Part shown: positions 49,436 through 57,755 of the stretch, piece by piece
How the letters are laid out: each line of letters begins with the position of its first letter
Numbering within the stretch: position 1 is the first letter of the stretch
From: CADEED01 sp043747835
GTDB taxonomy: Bacteria; Pseudomonadota; Gammaproteobacteria; Steroidobacterales; Steroidobacteraceae
Direction of reading: 5' to 3'
NCBI GenBank assembly: GCA_043747835.1
Contig: JAYTOK010000148.1
Coordinates: 62,001-126,000 of the forward strand
Length of the DNA stretch: 64,000 nucleotides
The notes under the pieces: model-generated
The model's input: only the letters and a program-made list of their open reading frames with translations
Database searches by the model: none
What the model was told of the DNA's origin: nothing
Made by a program: the position numbers and the translations under genes

Positions 49436-51208
49436 ATGTCCATCGCCCTCGACCAAGTCACCAAACGGTATCAGGATCAGCCCGTCGTCAACGACGTTTC
49501 CCTCGAGGTGGGCGAGGGGGAATTCTTCGTCCTGCTGGGACCTTCGGGCAGCGGCAAGAGCACCCTGCTGCGGGCCATCGCGGGCCTGACCGGCATCGAT
49601 CACGGCCGCATCTCTTTGCACGGCCGCGACGTAACCCATGTACGCGCGCGCGATCGCGGCGTCGGCCTCGTGTTCCAGAACTACGCGTTGTTCCGCCACA
49701 TGACAGTCGCGGACAACATCGAATTCGCATTGCGGGTCCGGCGCATGAAAACCGCCGACCGGCGTGCCCGCCGCAAGGAACTGCTCAAGCTCGTCGCGCT
49801 CGAGGGCATGGACGAGCGTCTCCCGGGTCAGCTGTCGGGCGGCCAGCAGCAGCGTGTCGCCGTGGCGCGCGCGCTCGCGCACAAGCCGCAGGTGCTCCTG
49901 CTCGACGAGCCCTTCGGCGCGCTCGACCTCAAGATCCGCGAGGAACTGCGCCGGACCATCCGTGCCGTGCAGCGGGAACTCGGCATCACGACCGTGCTCG
50001 TCACGCACGATCAGGAAGAAGCTTTCGCGCTCGCCGACACGATCGGTGTCATGAACCACGGCCGCCTTCTCGAAGTGGGCAACCCCAACGATCTCTACGA
50101 AGCCCCGGCGACGCGCTTCGTCGCGACGTTCCTGGGCGCCGCGAACCTGCTGCTCGCACGCCAGAGCGTGGACGGCATCCGCTTCGGCGCGACGCCCGTG
50201 AACGCGGACGGTCACGAGCCCGTGCGCGCCGGTCGCGAGCATGAAGTCGTCGCGGTGCTTCGCCCCGAAGAAGTCGAGCTCGGCGCCACGCGCGAAGTAC
50301 TGCGGTCAAACTACATCGCCACGGGTGCGGTGGAGGAAATCATCTTCACCGGCGCGCTCGAGCGCCTGCGCGTACGCCTGCTCGACGAACCCTGCGCGGC
50401 CCAGATCCTCGGTGCCTCGGCGTCAGGCGATGCGCGGCTCGAAGTCACGCGCACACAGCCAGAGCGCCGCGATCTGCCGCTGCGCGCGGGTCAGCATGTC
50501 GCGCTGGGTGCGCGGCGTCTGCACATACTGCCGACTCCGCTGTCGAGCTTTCTCGCGTGCGGTCGCACGGAGACGGAAGCCGCAGAGCTCGCGCGCGAGC
50601 CGCTGCTCGAGAAACTCTCGACGAACATGAAGACGCGAGTAGGACTGCGCGCGATCGATGGACTCGACGCCACGCCGGCGCCGTTCGCGGGCGTTGCCGC
50701 GATCGCGGGCGGACCCGATGCCGCGAACACGGTCGAATGGCTGCTGCGTCACGGCGCGAGCGAAGTGCTCGTGCTGCCGCGCAATGCACCGAGCCCGACG
50801 CGCGTGATCATCCACTGGACTGACGAAGCCGCGCGACGCGCGACGCTCGCCGTGTCGGCGAGCCTGCTGCGTCACGTGTCGGCGGAAGCCGTGTATCTCG
50901 GCATCGTGCCGGAAGGTCCGCCGGGAATCGGCCGCGCCGCGCCGATGCGCGCGCTGCTCGACGCGCGATCGGAGGCGCAGCAGCACCACAATCTCGAGAT
51001 GCGCACCGAGCTCGCGATCGGCGAAACGGTGGCGGAGCTCACGCGCAATCTTTCGGCGGCCGCCTCGCAGATGCTCGTGCTCGGCATCACCGACATCACG
51101 GAGGCCGGCAGCGCGTATCGCACGCTGCTCGCCGCGCAGCCGGGCTGGCCCGTGCTGCTCGTCTATCGTCCCGGTGAGTCGCGCGTGCAGGCCGAGGTCG
51201 CGGCATGA
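49436..51208 (+). CDS. cysA: CysA-like sulfate ABC transporter ATPase with an extra C-terminal domain
   Basis: 590 residues. The ATPase half (about 1-235) is complete: Walker A G-P-S-G-S-G-K-S-T, C-loop L-S-G-G-Q-Q-Q-R, Walker B L-L-L-D-E-P-F-G-A-L-D and the H-loop V-T-H-D. TOBE-like strands follow to about 365. Residues 380-590 are an added alpha/beta domain with repeated G-V-A-A-I-A-G-G, V-I-I-H-W and Y-L-G-I-V-P-E-G strands resembling a universal-stress-protein/Rossmann fold; CysA proteins normally end near 350. It powers sulfate/thiosulfate import with CysT and CysW, whose genes overlap or follow closely. The C-terminal domain's ligand is unknown. Confidence 0.87.
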   Translation: MSIALDQVTKRYQDQPVVNDVSLEVGEGEFFVLLGPSGSGKSTLLRAIAGLTGIDHGRISLHGRDVTHVRARDRGVGLVFQNYALFRHMTVADNIEFALRVRRMKTADRRARRKELLKLVALEGMDERLPGQLSGGQQQRVAVARALAHKPQVLLLDEPFGALDLKIREELRRTIRAVQRELGITTVLVTHDQEEAFALADTIGVMNHGRLLEVGNPNDLYEAPATRFVATFLGAANLLLARQSVDGIRFGATPVNADGHEPVRAGREHEVVAVLRPEEVELGATREVLRSNYIATGAVEEIIFTGALERLRVRLLDEPCAAQILGASASGDARLEVTRTQPERRDLPLRAGQHVALGARRLHILPTPLSSFLACGRTETEAAELAREPLLEKLSTNMKTRVGLRAIDGLDATPAPFAGVAAIAGGPDAANTVEWLLRHGASEVLVLPRNAPSPTRVIIHWTDEAARRATLAVSASLLRHVSAEAVYLGIVPEGPPGIGRAAPMRALLDARSEAQQHHNLEMRTELAIGETVAELTRNLSAAASQMLVLGITDITEAGSAYRTLLAAQPGWPVLLVYRPGESRVQAEVAA

Positions 51209-52044
51209 GCGTGACGACGCGTGAACCGAGCGTCATCCCGGGATTCGGGATCACGCTCGGATTCACGACCTTCTTCCTGTGCGCCATCGTGCTGCTGCCG
51301 CTGTCCGCGCTCGTGCTCAAGGCCGCGGGCATGGATTTCTCGCGCTTCATCGACGTCATCACGAGCGCTCGCGCGCTCGCGTCCTACAAGCTGTCGTTCG
51401 GCGCCGCGCTGCTCGCGGCGGGCGTGAACCTGGTGTTCGGCTTCGCGATCGCGTGGACGCTCGTCCGTTACGACTTCCCCGGCCGCAAGATCATCGACGC
51501 ACTCATCGACATGCCGTTCGCACTACCGACAGCCGTGTCCGGCATCGCGCTGGCCACGGTCTTCGCCGGCAACGGGTGGATAGGACAGCACCTCGAGCCT
51601 TTGGGCATCAAGGTCGCGTACACGTGGATCGGCATCACGGTTGCGTTGACGCTGATCGGCATGCCGTTCGTGGTGCGCACCGTGCAGCCGGCGATCGCGG
51701 AGGTGCAGCGCGATCTCGAGGACGCGGCCGAGACGTTGGGCGCCGGTCGCTTCTACGTGTTTCGGCGCATCATCGTGCCGACCGTACTGCCTGCGCTGCT
51801 CACGGGGTTCACGCTTGCATTCGCGCGCGGAGTCGGTGAATACGGCTCGGTGGTCTTCATTGCCGGCAACATGCCGATGGAGACGGAGATCACGCCCTAC
51901 CTCATCGTGATCCGGCTGGAAGAGTTCGATTACGCGGCCGCGGCTGCCCTGGGCTGCGTCATGCTCGCGATCTCGTTCGTGATGCTGCTCGCCATCAACC
52001 TGCTGCAGGTGTGGGGACGCAAACGCATGATGGTGTCGAGATGA
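51205..52044 (+). CDS. cysT: Sulfate ABC transporter permease CysT
   Basis: 279 residues, six membrane helices, ATGA overlap with cysA. The coupling helix region E-D-A-A-E-T-L-G-A-G-R-F-Y-V-F-R-R-I is the EAA motif that docks onto the ATPase. D-M-P-F-A-L-P-T-A-V-S-G-I is the CysT/ModB-like entrance helix. It forms half of the inner-membrane channel; the periplasmic sulfate-binding protein is not in this operon, but one lies at the right edge (63159-64000). CysW follows after 14 bases. Confidence 0.92.
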   Translation: MSVTTREPSVIPGFGITLGFTTFFLCAIVLLPLSALVLKAAGMDFSRFIDVITSARALASYKLSFGAALLAAGVNLVFGFAIAWTLVRYDFPGRKIIDALIDMPFALPTAVSGIALATVFAGNGWIGQHLEPLGIKVAYTWIGITVALTLIGMPFVVRTVQPAIAEVQRDLEDAAETLGAGRFYVFRRIIVPTVLPALLTGFTLAFARGVGEYGSVVFIAGNMPMETEITPYLIVIRLEEFDYAAAAALGCVMLAISFVMLLAINLLQVWGRKRMMVSR

Positions 52045-52058
52045 TGGGAGCCCAGTAG

Positions 52059-52931
52059 ATGGCCGGCGCATTCAATTCCGCGGAACTCGCGGCCGATCTC
52101 GCGAGCCGTCCGGGCCACCGCAACGTGGGCTCGACGCTGGTGCGCTGGCTGCTCATCACGGTCTCGCTCACGTTCCTGGGAGCGTTGCTCGCCGCGCCGC
52201 TCGCGGCGGTATTCTCCGCGGCGCTCTCGAACGGATGGAAAGCGTATTTCCACGAGTTCGCGGATCCGGACACGCGCGCGGCCATCCGGCTCACGCTGCT
52301 GACCGCGGCTATTGTCGTTCCGCTGAACACCGTTTTCGGCATTACCGCAGCCTGGTGTATCGCGAAGTTCGAGTTTCGCGGCAAGAGCTTCCTGATCACG
52401 CTGATCGATCTGCCGCTCGCGGTGTCGCCGGTGGTGTCGGGACTCATCTATGTATTGTTGTTCGGCCTGAACGGCTGGTTCGGAGTCTGGCTGCAGGAAA
52501 ACGAGATCAGCATCGTCTATGCGCTGCCCGGCATCATCCTGGCGACGATGTTCGTGACCTTCCCGTACGTCGCGCGCGAGCTGATTCCGCTCATGCAGCA
52601 GCTCGGCAACGACGAGGAAGAAGCCGCGATCACGCTGGGCGCGGGCGGCTGGTTCACGTTCTTCCGTGTTACGCTGCCGCGCATCCGCTGGGGGCTCGTG
52701 TACGGCGTCATCCTCTGCAACGCGCGCGCGATGGGCGAATTCGGCGCCGTCTCGGTGGTTTCCGGCAACGTCCGCGGACTGACGACCACGATGCCGCTGC
52801 AAATCGAAAACCTCTACAACGAGTACAACTTCGTCGGCGCCTTTGCGGTCGCCTCGATGCTGTCGTTGCTCGCCGTCCTCACGCTGATCATCAAGACGCT
52901 CGTGGAGCGTTCCGGATACCGGCGACGATGA
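52059..52931 (+). CDS. cysW: Sulfate ABC transporter permease CysW
   Basis: 290 residues, six membrane helices. The EAA loop reads E-E-E-A-A-I-T-L-G-A-G-G-W-F-T-F, and D-L-P-L-A-V-S-P-V-V-S-G-L matches CysW. G-A-V-S-V-V-S-G-N-V-R-G is the late conserved CysW segment. It pairs with CysT in the channel. Its stop overlaps the ATG of the sensor kinase, tying the two-component genes to the transporter operon. Confidence 0.92.
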   Translation: MAGAFNSAELAADLASRPGHRNVGSTLVRWLLITVSLTFLGALLAAPLAAVFSAALSNGWKAYFHEFADPDTRAAIRLTLLTAAIVVPLNTVFGITAAWCIAKFEFRGKSFLITLIDLPLAVSPVVSGLIYVLLFGLNGWFGVWLQENEISIVYALPGIILATMFVTFPYVARELIPLMQQLGNDEEEAAITLGAGGWFTFFRVTLPRIRWGLVYGVILCNARAMGEFGAVSVVSGNVRGLTTTMPLQIENLYNEYNFVGAFAVASMLSLLAVLTLIIKTLVERSGYRRR

Positions 52932-55015
52932 AGCGCAACAGCCTCGGCTGGTGGCTCGCGGCGAGTAACGTCCTCATCGTGCTGCTCGTCGCCGCGGGCA
53001 TCTCCTATTTCGCGATCGACATGCTGCGCGGACTCGCCGACAGCCAGCAGAAGCTGCACGTCCAGCTCGCCGGCGCCAACGCCCGCGAAGAAATCACGCG
53101 CATGGCCGAGGACACGCTCACATATTCGCGCGTGCTCGCGGAGCGTCCGCCGCTGCGCCGCCTGATCGGGGAGCCCGGCCGCGCGGGGCTCACACCCTTC
53201 CTGCGCCGGTTCTGCGAGACCAGCGAGCTCGATGCGTGCGCGGTGTTCGATGGCGCTCAGGTCGTGGCTGCGAGCGGCGTCGAGCTCCCCTGGCCCGAGC
53301 TCTTCGCGGTCGCCGCGGAGCAGGGCGAGCGATTCATGGCCGTGCCGCCCGGGACGCAATACTCGGTGGTCGGCGCGGTCACCAAACTACCCGCGCAGTA
53401 CACCTCGTTCAGCGTGGTCGTCGTGCATCTGCTCGACGACGAGCTCGCCAAGGTGCTGAGCGATCACAGCGGCCTGCCCGTCGCGCTCATCAACTACCGC
53501 GCGTACGCCGCCGCGCCGGACAACGAATTCACGTCGTTGCATTCGCAGGCGCTGTCCGACGGCCGCTTCGCCGTGCAGCGCATCGACGAGCTCGGTCTCT
53601 ATGCGTCGAGCTTCCCCGTGTTCTCGTCGACGGGCGAGGGCATCGCGTTGATCCGTACGACGGCGTCGTCCACCGAGACGGACGACGCCGTGAGTTCGCT
53701 CGTGTGGCGACTGATCCTCACCGCGATCGGTTTCGCCGGCCTCGCGGTCGTCGCGGGCGTGTTGCTCGGCTGGCGCGTCACGCGTCCCGCCGAAGCGCTC
53801 ACGGCCGCCGCGAACCGGCTCGGTCAGGGCGATTTCGCCACGTCGATCCCGACCGCGGGACCCGCGGAGATCGGTCAGCTCGCGCGCACCATGGACGACA
53901 TGCGCCGCAATCTCGTGGACCTGAACCTCGAGTTGCGCCAGCGCGAGGCGCAGGCGAAGGTCGTGCTCGATGCGGTGGTCGAGGGCGTCTATGCCGTCGA
54001 CCAGGAGCGCAACATCCGCTACCTCAACCCCCAGGCGGCGAGGTTGTTAGGCATCGAAGCGTCGGAGGCTACGGCCAAGTTCTGCGGCGACGTGCTCAAA
54101 CCTTGCGGCCCGGAGGGGTCGGCGAAGGGCACGCGCCCGTGCGCCACGACGGCGTGCCCGATCCTGCGCGCACGCCAGGCCGGCAGCGCGACTTCGGTCG
54201 AGCAGTTGCAGACGAGCTCCGGCACGCGGCAGGTCGTGATCACGAGTTCGCGCGTCGTCGACGGATTGCAGGTGCAGGTGTTGCGCGACGAGACGGAGCT
54301 CGAAGGTGTACGTCGCGCGCGCGACACCGTGCTCGCGAACGTCAGTCACGAGTTCCGCACGCCGCTGGCCGCGCAGCTCGCTTCCATCGAGTTGCTGCGC
54401 GAAGGATTGAAGACGAAGTCGCCGGCGGAACTGACCGAGCTCGTGCTGACGCTCGAGCGCGGCAGTTTGCGGCTCACGCGGCTCATCGACAATCTGCTCG
54501 AGAGCGTGCGCATCGAATCGGGCCAGCTCGATGTGCGGCGCCAATCCATTTCGCTCGGCGACGTCATCGACGATGCGCGCGGGCTCGTCGAGGCGCTGCT
54601 CACGCAGCGTCGGCAAACCTTCGAGTTCGACCTGCCGGAAGACCTCGAGCTGCAGGGCGATGCGACGCGGCTCGCGCAGGTGTTCGTCAACCTCATCGCG
54701 AATGCCAGCAAGTTCGCGCCGGAGGGCACGCCGATCCGCGTCGGCGCCGCGAGCGAGCCCGGCGTCGTGAAGGCCTGGGTCGAAGACTCGGGGCCGGGCC
54801 TGCCCGAGGGCGGCGAGGGGATCTTCGAACGCTTCAAGCGCGGTGGCGCGCAGGAGCCCGAGCCCGGTGGGCTGGGGCTGGGGCTCTGGATCTCACGCTC
54901 CATTGTCGAGCGCCATGGGGGTTCGATCACTGCGGGACGCACGGCGGAAGGCCGCACGCGCTTCACGCTCACGCTGCCGCGTGAGCCCGAGGAACGCAGC
55001 AAGGTGTCCGCATGA
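52928..55015 (+). CDS. Sensor histidine kinase with a four-cysteine PAS domain
   Basis: 695 residues from ATG 52928 (overlapping cysW). Membrane helix about 10-30, a periplasmic sensor to about 255, a second helix about 258-282, HAMP, a PAS domain about 345-470, HisKA (N-V-S-H-E-F-R-T-P) and HATPase_c (N-L-I-A-N-A-S-K-F, D-S-G-P-G-L). The PAS domain holds C386, C393, C405 and C410, spaced C-x6-C-x11-C-x4-C, which could bind metal or sense redox. Co-transcription with sulfate uptake genes and the response regulator at 55012 suggests control of sulfur supply. This is inferred from position only. Confidence 0.88.
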   Translation: MKRNSLGWWLAASNVLIVLLVAAGISYFAIDMLRGLADSQQKLHVQLAGANAREEITRMAEDTLTYSRVLAERPPLRRLIGEPGRAGLTPFLRRFCETSELDACAVFDGAQVVAASGVELPWPELFAVAAEQGERFMAVPPGTQYSVVGAVTKLPAQYTSFSVVVVHLLDDELAKVLSDHSGLPVALINYRAYAAAPDNEFTSLHSQALSDGRFAVQRIDELGLYASSFPVFSSTGEGIALIRTTASSTETDDAVSSLVWRLILTAIGFAGLAVVAGVLLGWRVTRPAEALTAAANRLGQGDFATSIPTAGPAEIGQLARTMDDMRRNLVDLNLELRQREAQAKVVLDAVVEGVYAVDQERNIRYLNPQAARLLGIEASEATAKFCGDVLKPCGPEGSAKGTRPCATTACPILRARQAGSATSVEQLQTSSGTRQVVITSSRVVDGLQVQVLRDETELEGVRRARDTVLANVSHEFRTPLAAQLASIELLREGLKTKSPAELTELVLTLERGSLRLTRLIDNLLESVRIESGQLDVRRQSISLGDVIDDARGLVEALLTQRRQTFEFDLPEDLELQGDATRLAQVFVNLIANASKFAPEGTPIRVGAASEPGVVKAWVEDSGPGLPEGGEGIFERFKRGGAQEPEPGGLGLGLWISRSIVERHGGSITAGRTAEGRTRFTLTLPREPEERSKVSA

Positions 55016-55689
55016 AAATTCTCGTCGCCGACGACGATCTCGATCTGCTGGGGCTCGTCGTGTATTCACTCTCGAATGCCGGATATCTCGTGGTGAAGGC
55101 GAGCGACGGCCCGGGCGCGCTCGCGCTGTTCGAGGCGGAGTCGCCCGATCTCGTGATCCTCGACATCAACATGCCGGGGGCATCCGGCTTCGAGGTGTGC
55201 ACCGCCATCCGAGCGCGCGGCGATGTTCCCGTCATGATGCTGACCGCGCGTGGCGAGGAGCAGGATCTCGTGAAGGCGCTCGATCTCGGCGCCGACGATT
55301 ACCTGACGAAGCCGTTCAGCCCGAAGACGCTGCTCGCGCGTGTCAAGGCGCTGTTGCGCCGCGCGACCGCGGAGCGTGCGCATGCGCCTCTCAGCGTGGG
55401 GCGAGTGACACTCGATCTGGAGAACTACACGGTGCGCGTCGCTGGCGGCGAGCCGATCAGTCTCACGAAGCTCGAGCTGCGTCTGCTGCAGATGCTGCTC
55501 GCGCAAGCAGGGCGCGCGGTGAATTCGGATCGTCTGCTCGTGCAGGTCTGGGGACATCGCGGGACCGGCGACCGGCAGTTGCTCAAACAACTCGTGCACC
55601 GGTTGAGACACAAGATCGAGGCGAATCCGTCGGTGCCGCAGTTGCTGCAGACGGCGGCGCCGTCCGGATACAAGCTGGTGGTCGAGTAG
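55012..55689 (+). CDS. OmpR-family response regulator
   Basis: 225 residues. Receiver domain with phospho-acceptor D51 (V-I-L-D-I-N-M-P) and K about 101, then a winged-helix trans_reg_C domain from about 128 (L-E-L-R-L-L-Q-M-L, R-H-K-I-E). ATGA overlap with the kinase gene. It should bind DNA upstream of the operon or of other sulfur genes; no tandem site was found by eye. It is followed at once by the inverted-repeat element at 55690. Confidence 0.92.
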   Translation: MKILVADDDLDLLGLVVYSLSNAGYLVVKASDGPGALALFEAESPDLVILDINMPGASGFEVCTAIRARGDVPVMMLTARGEEQDLVKALDLGADDYLTKPFSPKTLLARVKALLRRATAERAHAPLSVGRVTLDLENYTVRVAGGEPISLTKLELRLLQMLLAQAGRAVNSDRLLVQVWGHRGTGDRQLLKQLVHRLRHKIEANPSVPQLLQTAAPSGYKLVVE

Positions 55690-56006
55690 AGGGGACAGAT
55701 CTATTCAGCGCGAGGGAGGCAGGGCTCGTTCTTCGTCCGCGCGACGGCTTCCGGTTGAATCATTTTTTGGCCCTCAAGGTCGATCGCGCTTCAAAAAATG
55801 TGGAACATTTTTTGGCGTTCGCTCGTCGTTCGCTGCTCGCCTTCTTTGTGGCATCGAGGGTGCACCTGACGGGGCATCAGCCCGGCTCGCGGACGCTCTC
55901 TCCTCGCCGATCTCCATTCGGGCCAAAAAACGATTCAACCGGAAGCCGTTTCAAGGTCGCACTTCGCGAGCCCTGTCTCCCTCGCGCTGAATAGATCTGA
56001 CTCCTT
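55690..56006. mobile_element. MITE-like element with long terminal inverted repeats
   Basis: About 317 bases with no gene. The left end (from 55691, GGGGACAGATCTATT then CAGCGCGAGGGAGGCAGGGC, later CGGCTTCCGGTTGAATC and TTTTTTGGCCC at 55761-55773) recurs inverted at the right end (55919-56005) with a few mismatches, giving terminal inverted repeats of about 85 bases. Inside, CAAAAAATGT and ACATTTTTTG form a second palindrome near 55793-55816. The outer motif matches the short element at 35385-35436. It lies between two convergent genes. The remaining 71 bases to 56077 hold no gene. Confidence 0.7.
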
Positions 56007-56077
56007 TACTTGCCTCGCGGTGTCAAGACCTCCGCGCCGAAAATCGGCACGGAGGCAGACTGGACAACTCGAGCTCA

Positions 56078-56984
56078 TCAGCCGGGTAGTTTGCGCGCGA
56101 GAAAGTCGTGCATCAGGCGCGCGATCTCGTCGCCTTTGTCCTCGAGAGCGAAGTGGCCGGTGTCGAGGAGATGCAGCTCGGCGTCGGGAAGATCCTTGAG
56201 ATAGGCGAGGGCGCCGGGCGTCGGGAAGATGTCGTCGTTCTTTCCCCAGACGATGAGCGTGGGCGGACGGCGCTCGCGGAAGAACTGCTGGAAGCGCGGG
56301 TAGAGGTCGACGTTAGTGCGGTAGTCGTAGAAGAGGTCGAGCTGGAGCTCGACGTTTCCGGGACGGTCGAGCCGCGCCTGGTCGTGCGTCCACGCCGCGG
56401 GATCGACGCGCGAGGGATCGCGCACCCCGCCGAGATACTGCGAGCGCGTCGCGATCGCCCGCGGCGCCGCTCGCCCAATACGCCTTGATGGGCTTCCAGA
56501 ACTCGCGCAGGCCGTCTTCGTACGCGTTGCCGTTCTGCACGACGAGCGCGGTCACGCGCTCCGGGTGACACAGCGCGAGCCGGTATCCGACCGGCGCGCC
56601 GTAGTCCATGACGTACAGCGCGTAACGCCGCGCGCCGAGCTGCGTGAGCAGCGCGTCGGTGAGCTCGGCGAATTTCGTGAAGGTGTAGCGGAAGCGCGCG
56701 CGATCCGGCACGGCGCTTTCGCCGAAGCCCGGGTAGTCAGGCGCGATCACGCGATAGCGGCTCGCGAGGGCCGGGATGAGATTTCGATACATGTGCGACG
56801 AACTCGGGAAGCCGTGCAGCAGCACGACGACGGGCCCGTCTGCCGGGCCGGCCTCGCGATAAAAGATCTCGATGCCGTCGACGTTCGCGGTTCGATGATG
56901 CACGACGGCGTCGCCCGCCATGGCGGGTGTCGTCACGGTTGTAAGCGACAGAGCGAGCGCGGCGGCGAAAGATCGCATTTTCAT
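56078..56984 (-). pseudogene. Secreted alpha/beta hydrolase (haloalkane dehalogenase/epoxide hydrolase-like), frameshifted
   Basis: The 5' part starts at ATG 56984 (GAGGAC ahead) with a signal peptide ending near A-M-A-G. It has the H-G-F-P-S-S-S loop and an Asp-type nucleophile elbow V-M-D-Y-G (D127). Near 56430-56445 the frame is lost: the first frame continues with non-family sequence, while the -1 frame resumes with V-R-D-P-S-R and carries the acid loop W-G-K-N-D-D-I-F and the base His in D-T-G-H-F-A-L. One base too many or two too few would explain it. Either a broken gene or a sequencing error; both halves together make one full-length enzyme. Confidence 0.75.
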
Positions 56985-57025
56985 GATGTCCTCGAAGTCA
57001 AGGGTGGGCGTAACGAGTAAAAATC

Positions 57026-57041
57026 CGTAACACAGGTTACG
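57026..57041. promoter_or_regulatory. Operator-like palindrome in the hydrolase/CGNR divergent region
   Basis: CGTAACACAGGTTACG is a perfect inverted repeat (CGTAAC / GTTACG, four-base centre). GGTAAC at 57051-57056 and GGTTAC at 57077-57082 repeat the half-site with a wider gap, and GTAAC recurs near 57009. All lie in the 121-base region between the hydrolase start and the CGNR gene start, a sensible place for the CGNR protein to act. Confidence 0.5.
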
Positions 57042-57105
57042 CCCTGAATGGGTAACTGGTAAATAGCATTTTGATTGGTTACTATTTCCGCCTACGTGAG
57101 GTCCC

Positions 57106-57696
57106 ATGGAACCGCTTCTTCTAGGCAGTCATCGCGCGATCGATTTCCTGAATACCTGGCGCCAGCCGGATGGCGTTGCCGTGGAAACGCTCGGGGATGG
57201 CAGGGCGTTCGGTGAATGGCTCGTGGCGGTCGATCTCATCGCGGCGGACGAGATCGCGCGACTCACGCGCCGCGCCGGTGCTCGCGCGATGGATGAAGCC
57301 GCGGCGGAGGCGCGCCGGTTTCGGGAATGGGCGAGGGAGTGGCTCGCGCGCTGGCGGCGTTCGCCGACGAGCCGGTACGTGAAGGAGCTCGAGGAACTCA
57401 ACCGGATGCTCGCGCGCGAGGATCGAAATCGTCAGGTGTTTGCGCGACGCGAGGGATTGACCTTGTCCGAGATCGCGAACTTCGACACGCCGGCGGCGCT
57501 CTTGTCGTTGCCGGCCGCCGATATCGCCGCATTGGTCACGCAGGAAGATCCAAAGCTGTTGCGCGAATGCGCTGGTGGTCATTGCACGCTCTGGTTCCTC
57601 GACCAGACCAAGGCGCACAACCGCAGGTTCTGCAGCGCCGCTGTCTGCGGAAACCGCGCGAAGGTGGCGGCGTTCCGCGAGCGCCAGCGCGGTTGA
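57106..57696 (+). CDS. CGNR zinc-finger protein (ABATE domain), probable regulator
   Basis: 196 residues. The N-terminal ABATE-like domain opens L-G-S-H-R-A-I-D-F-L-N-T-W. The C-terminal zinc finger has C155, C160, C176 and C181, ending C-G-N-R-A-K-V. CGNR proteins are small, probably DNA-binding regulators, often divergent from the gene they control. Here the divergent gene is the frameshifted hydrolase, and GTTAC half-sites lie between them. It converges on the BNR/VWD gene with the palindrome 57710-57734 between. Confidence 0.88.
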   Translation: MEPLLLGSHRAIDFLNTWRQPDGVAVETLGDGRAFGEWLVAVDLIAADEIARLTRRAGARAMDEAAAEARRFREWAREWLARWRRSPTSRYVKELEELNRMLAREDRNRQVFARREGLTLSEIANFDTPAALLSLPAADIAALVTQEDPKLLRECAGGHCTLWFLDQTKAHNRRFCSAAVCGNRAKVAAFRERQRG

Positions 57697-57709
57697 GGCA
57701 GCGCGGCCA

Positions 57710-57734
57710 GGAAATGGGGCCTGACCCCATTTCC
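57710..57734. repeat. Palindromic repeat between convergent genes (GGGGTCAGGCCCC family)
   Basis: A 10-bp perfect stem GGAAATGGGG / CCCCATTTCC, loop CCTGA. The same element as at 24251-24277 but in the opposite orientation (that loop is TCAGG). It sits between the convergent CGNR and BNR/VWD genes and could terminate both transcripts. Confidence 0.75.
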
Positions 57735-57755
57735 CGCCGCCTCCGAATCTAACTT

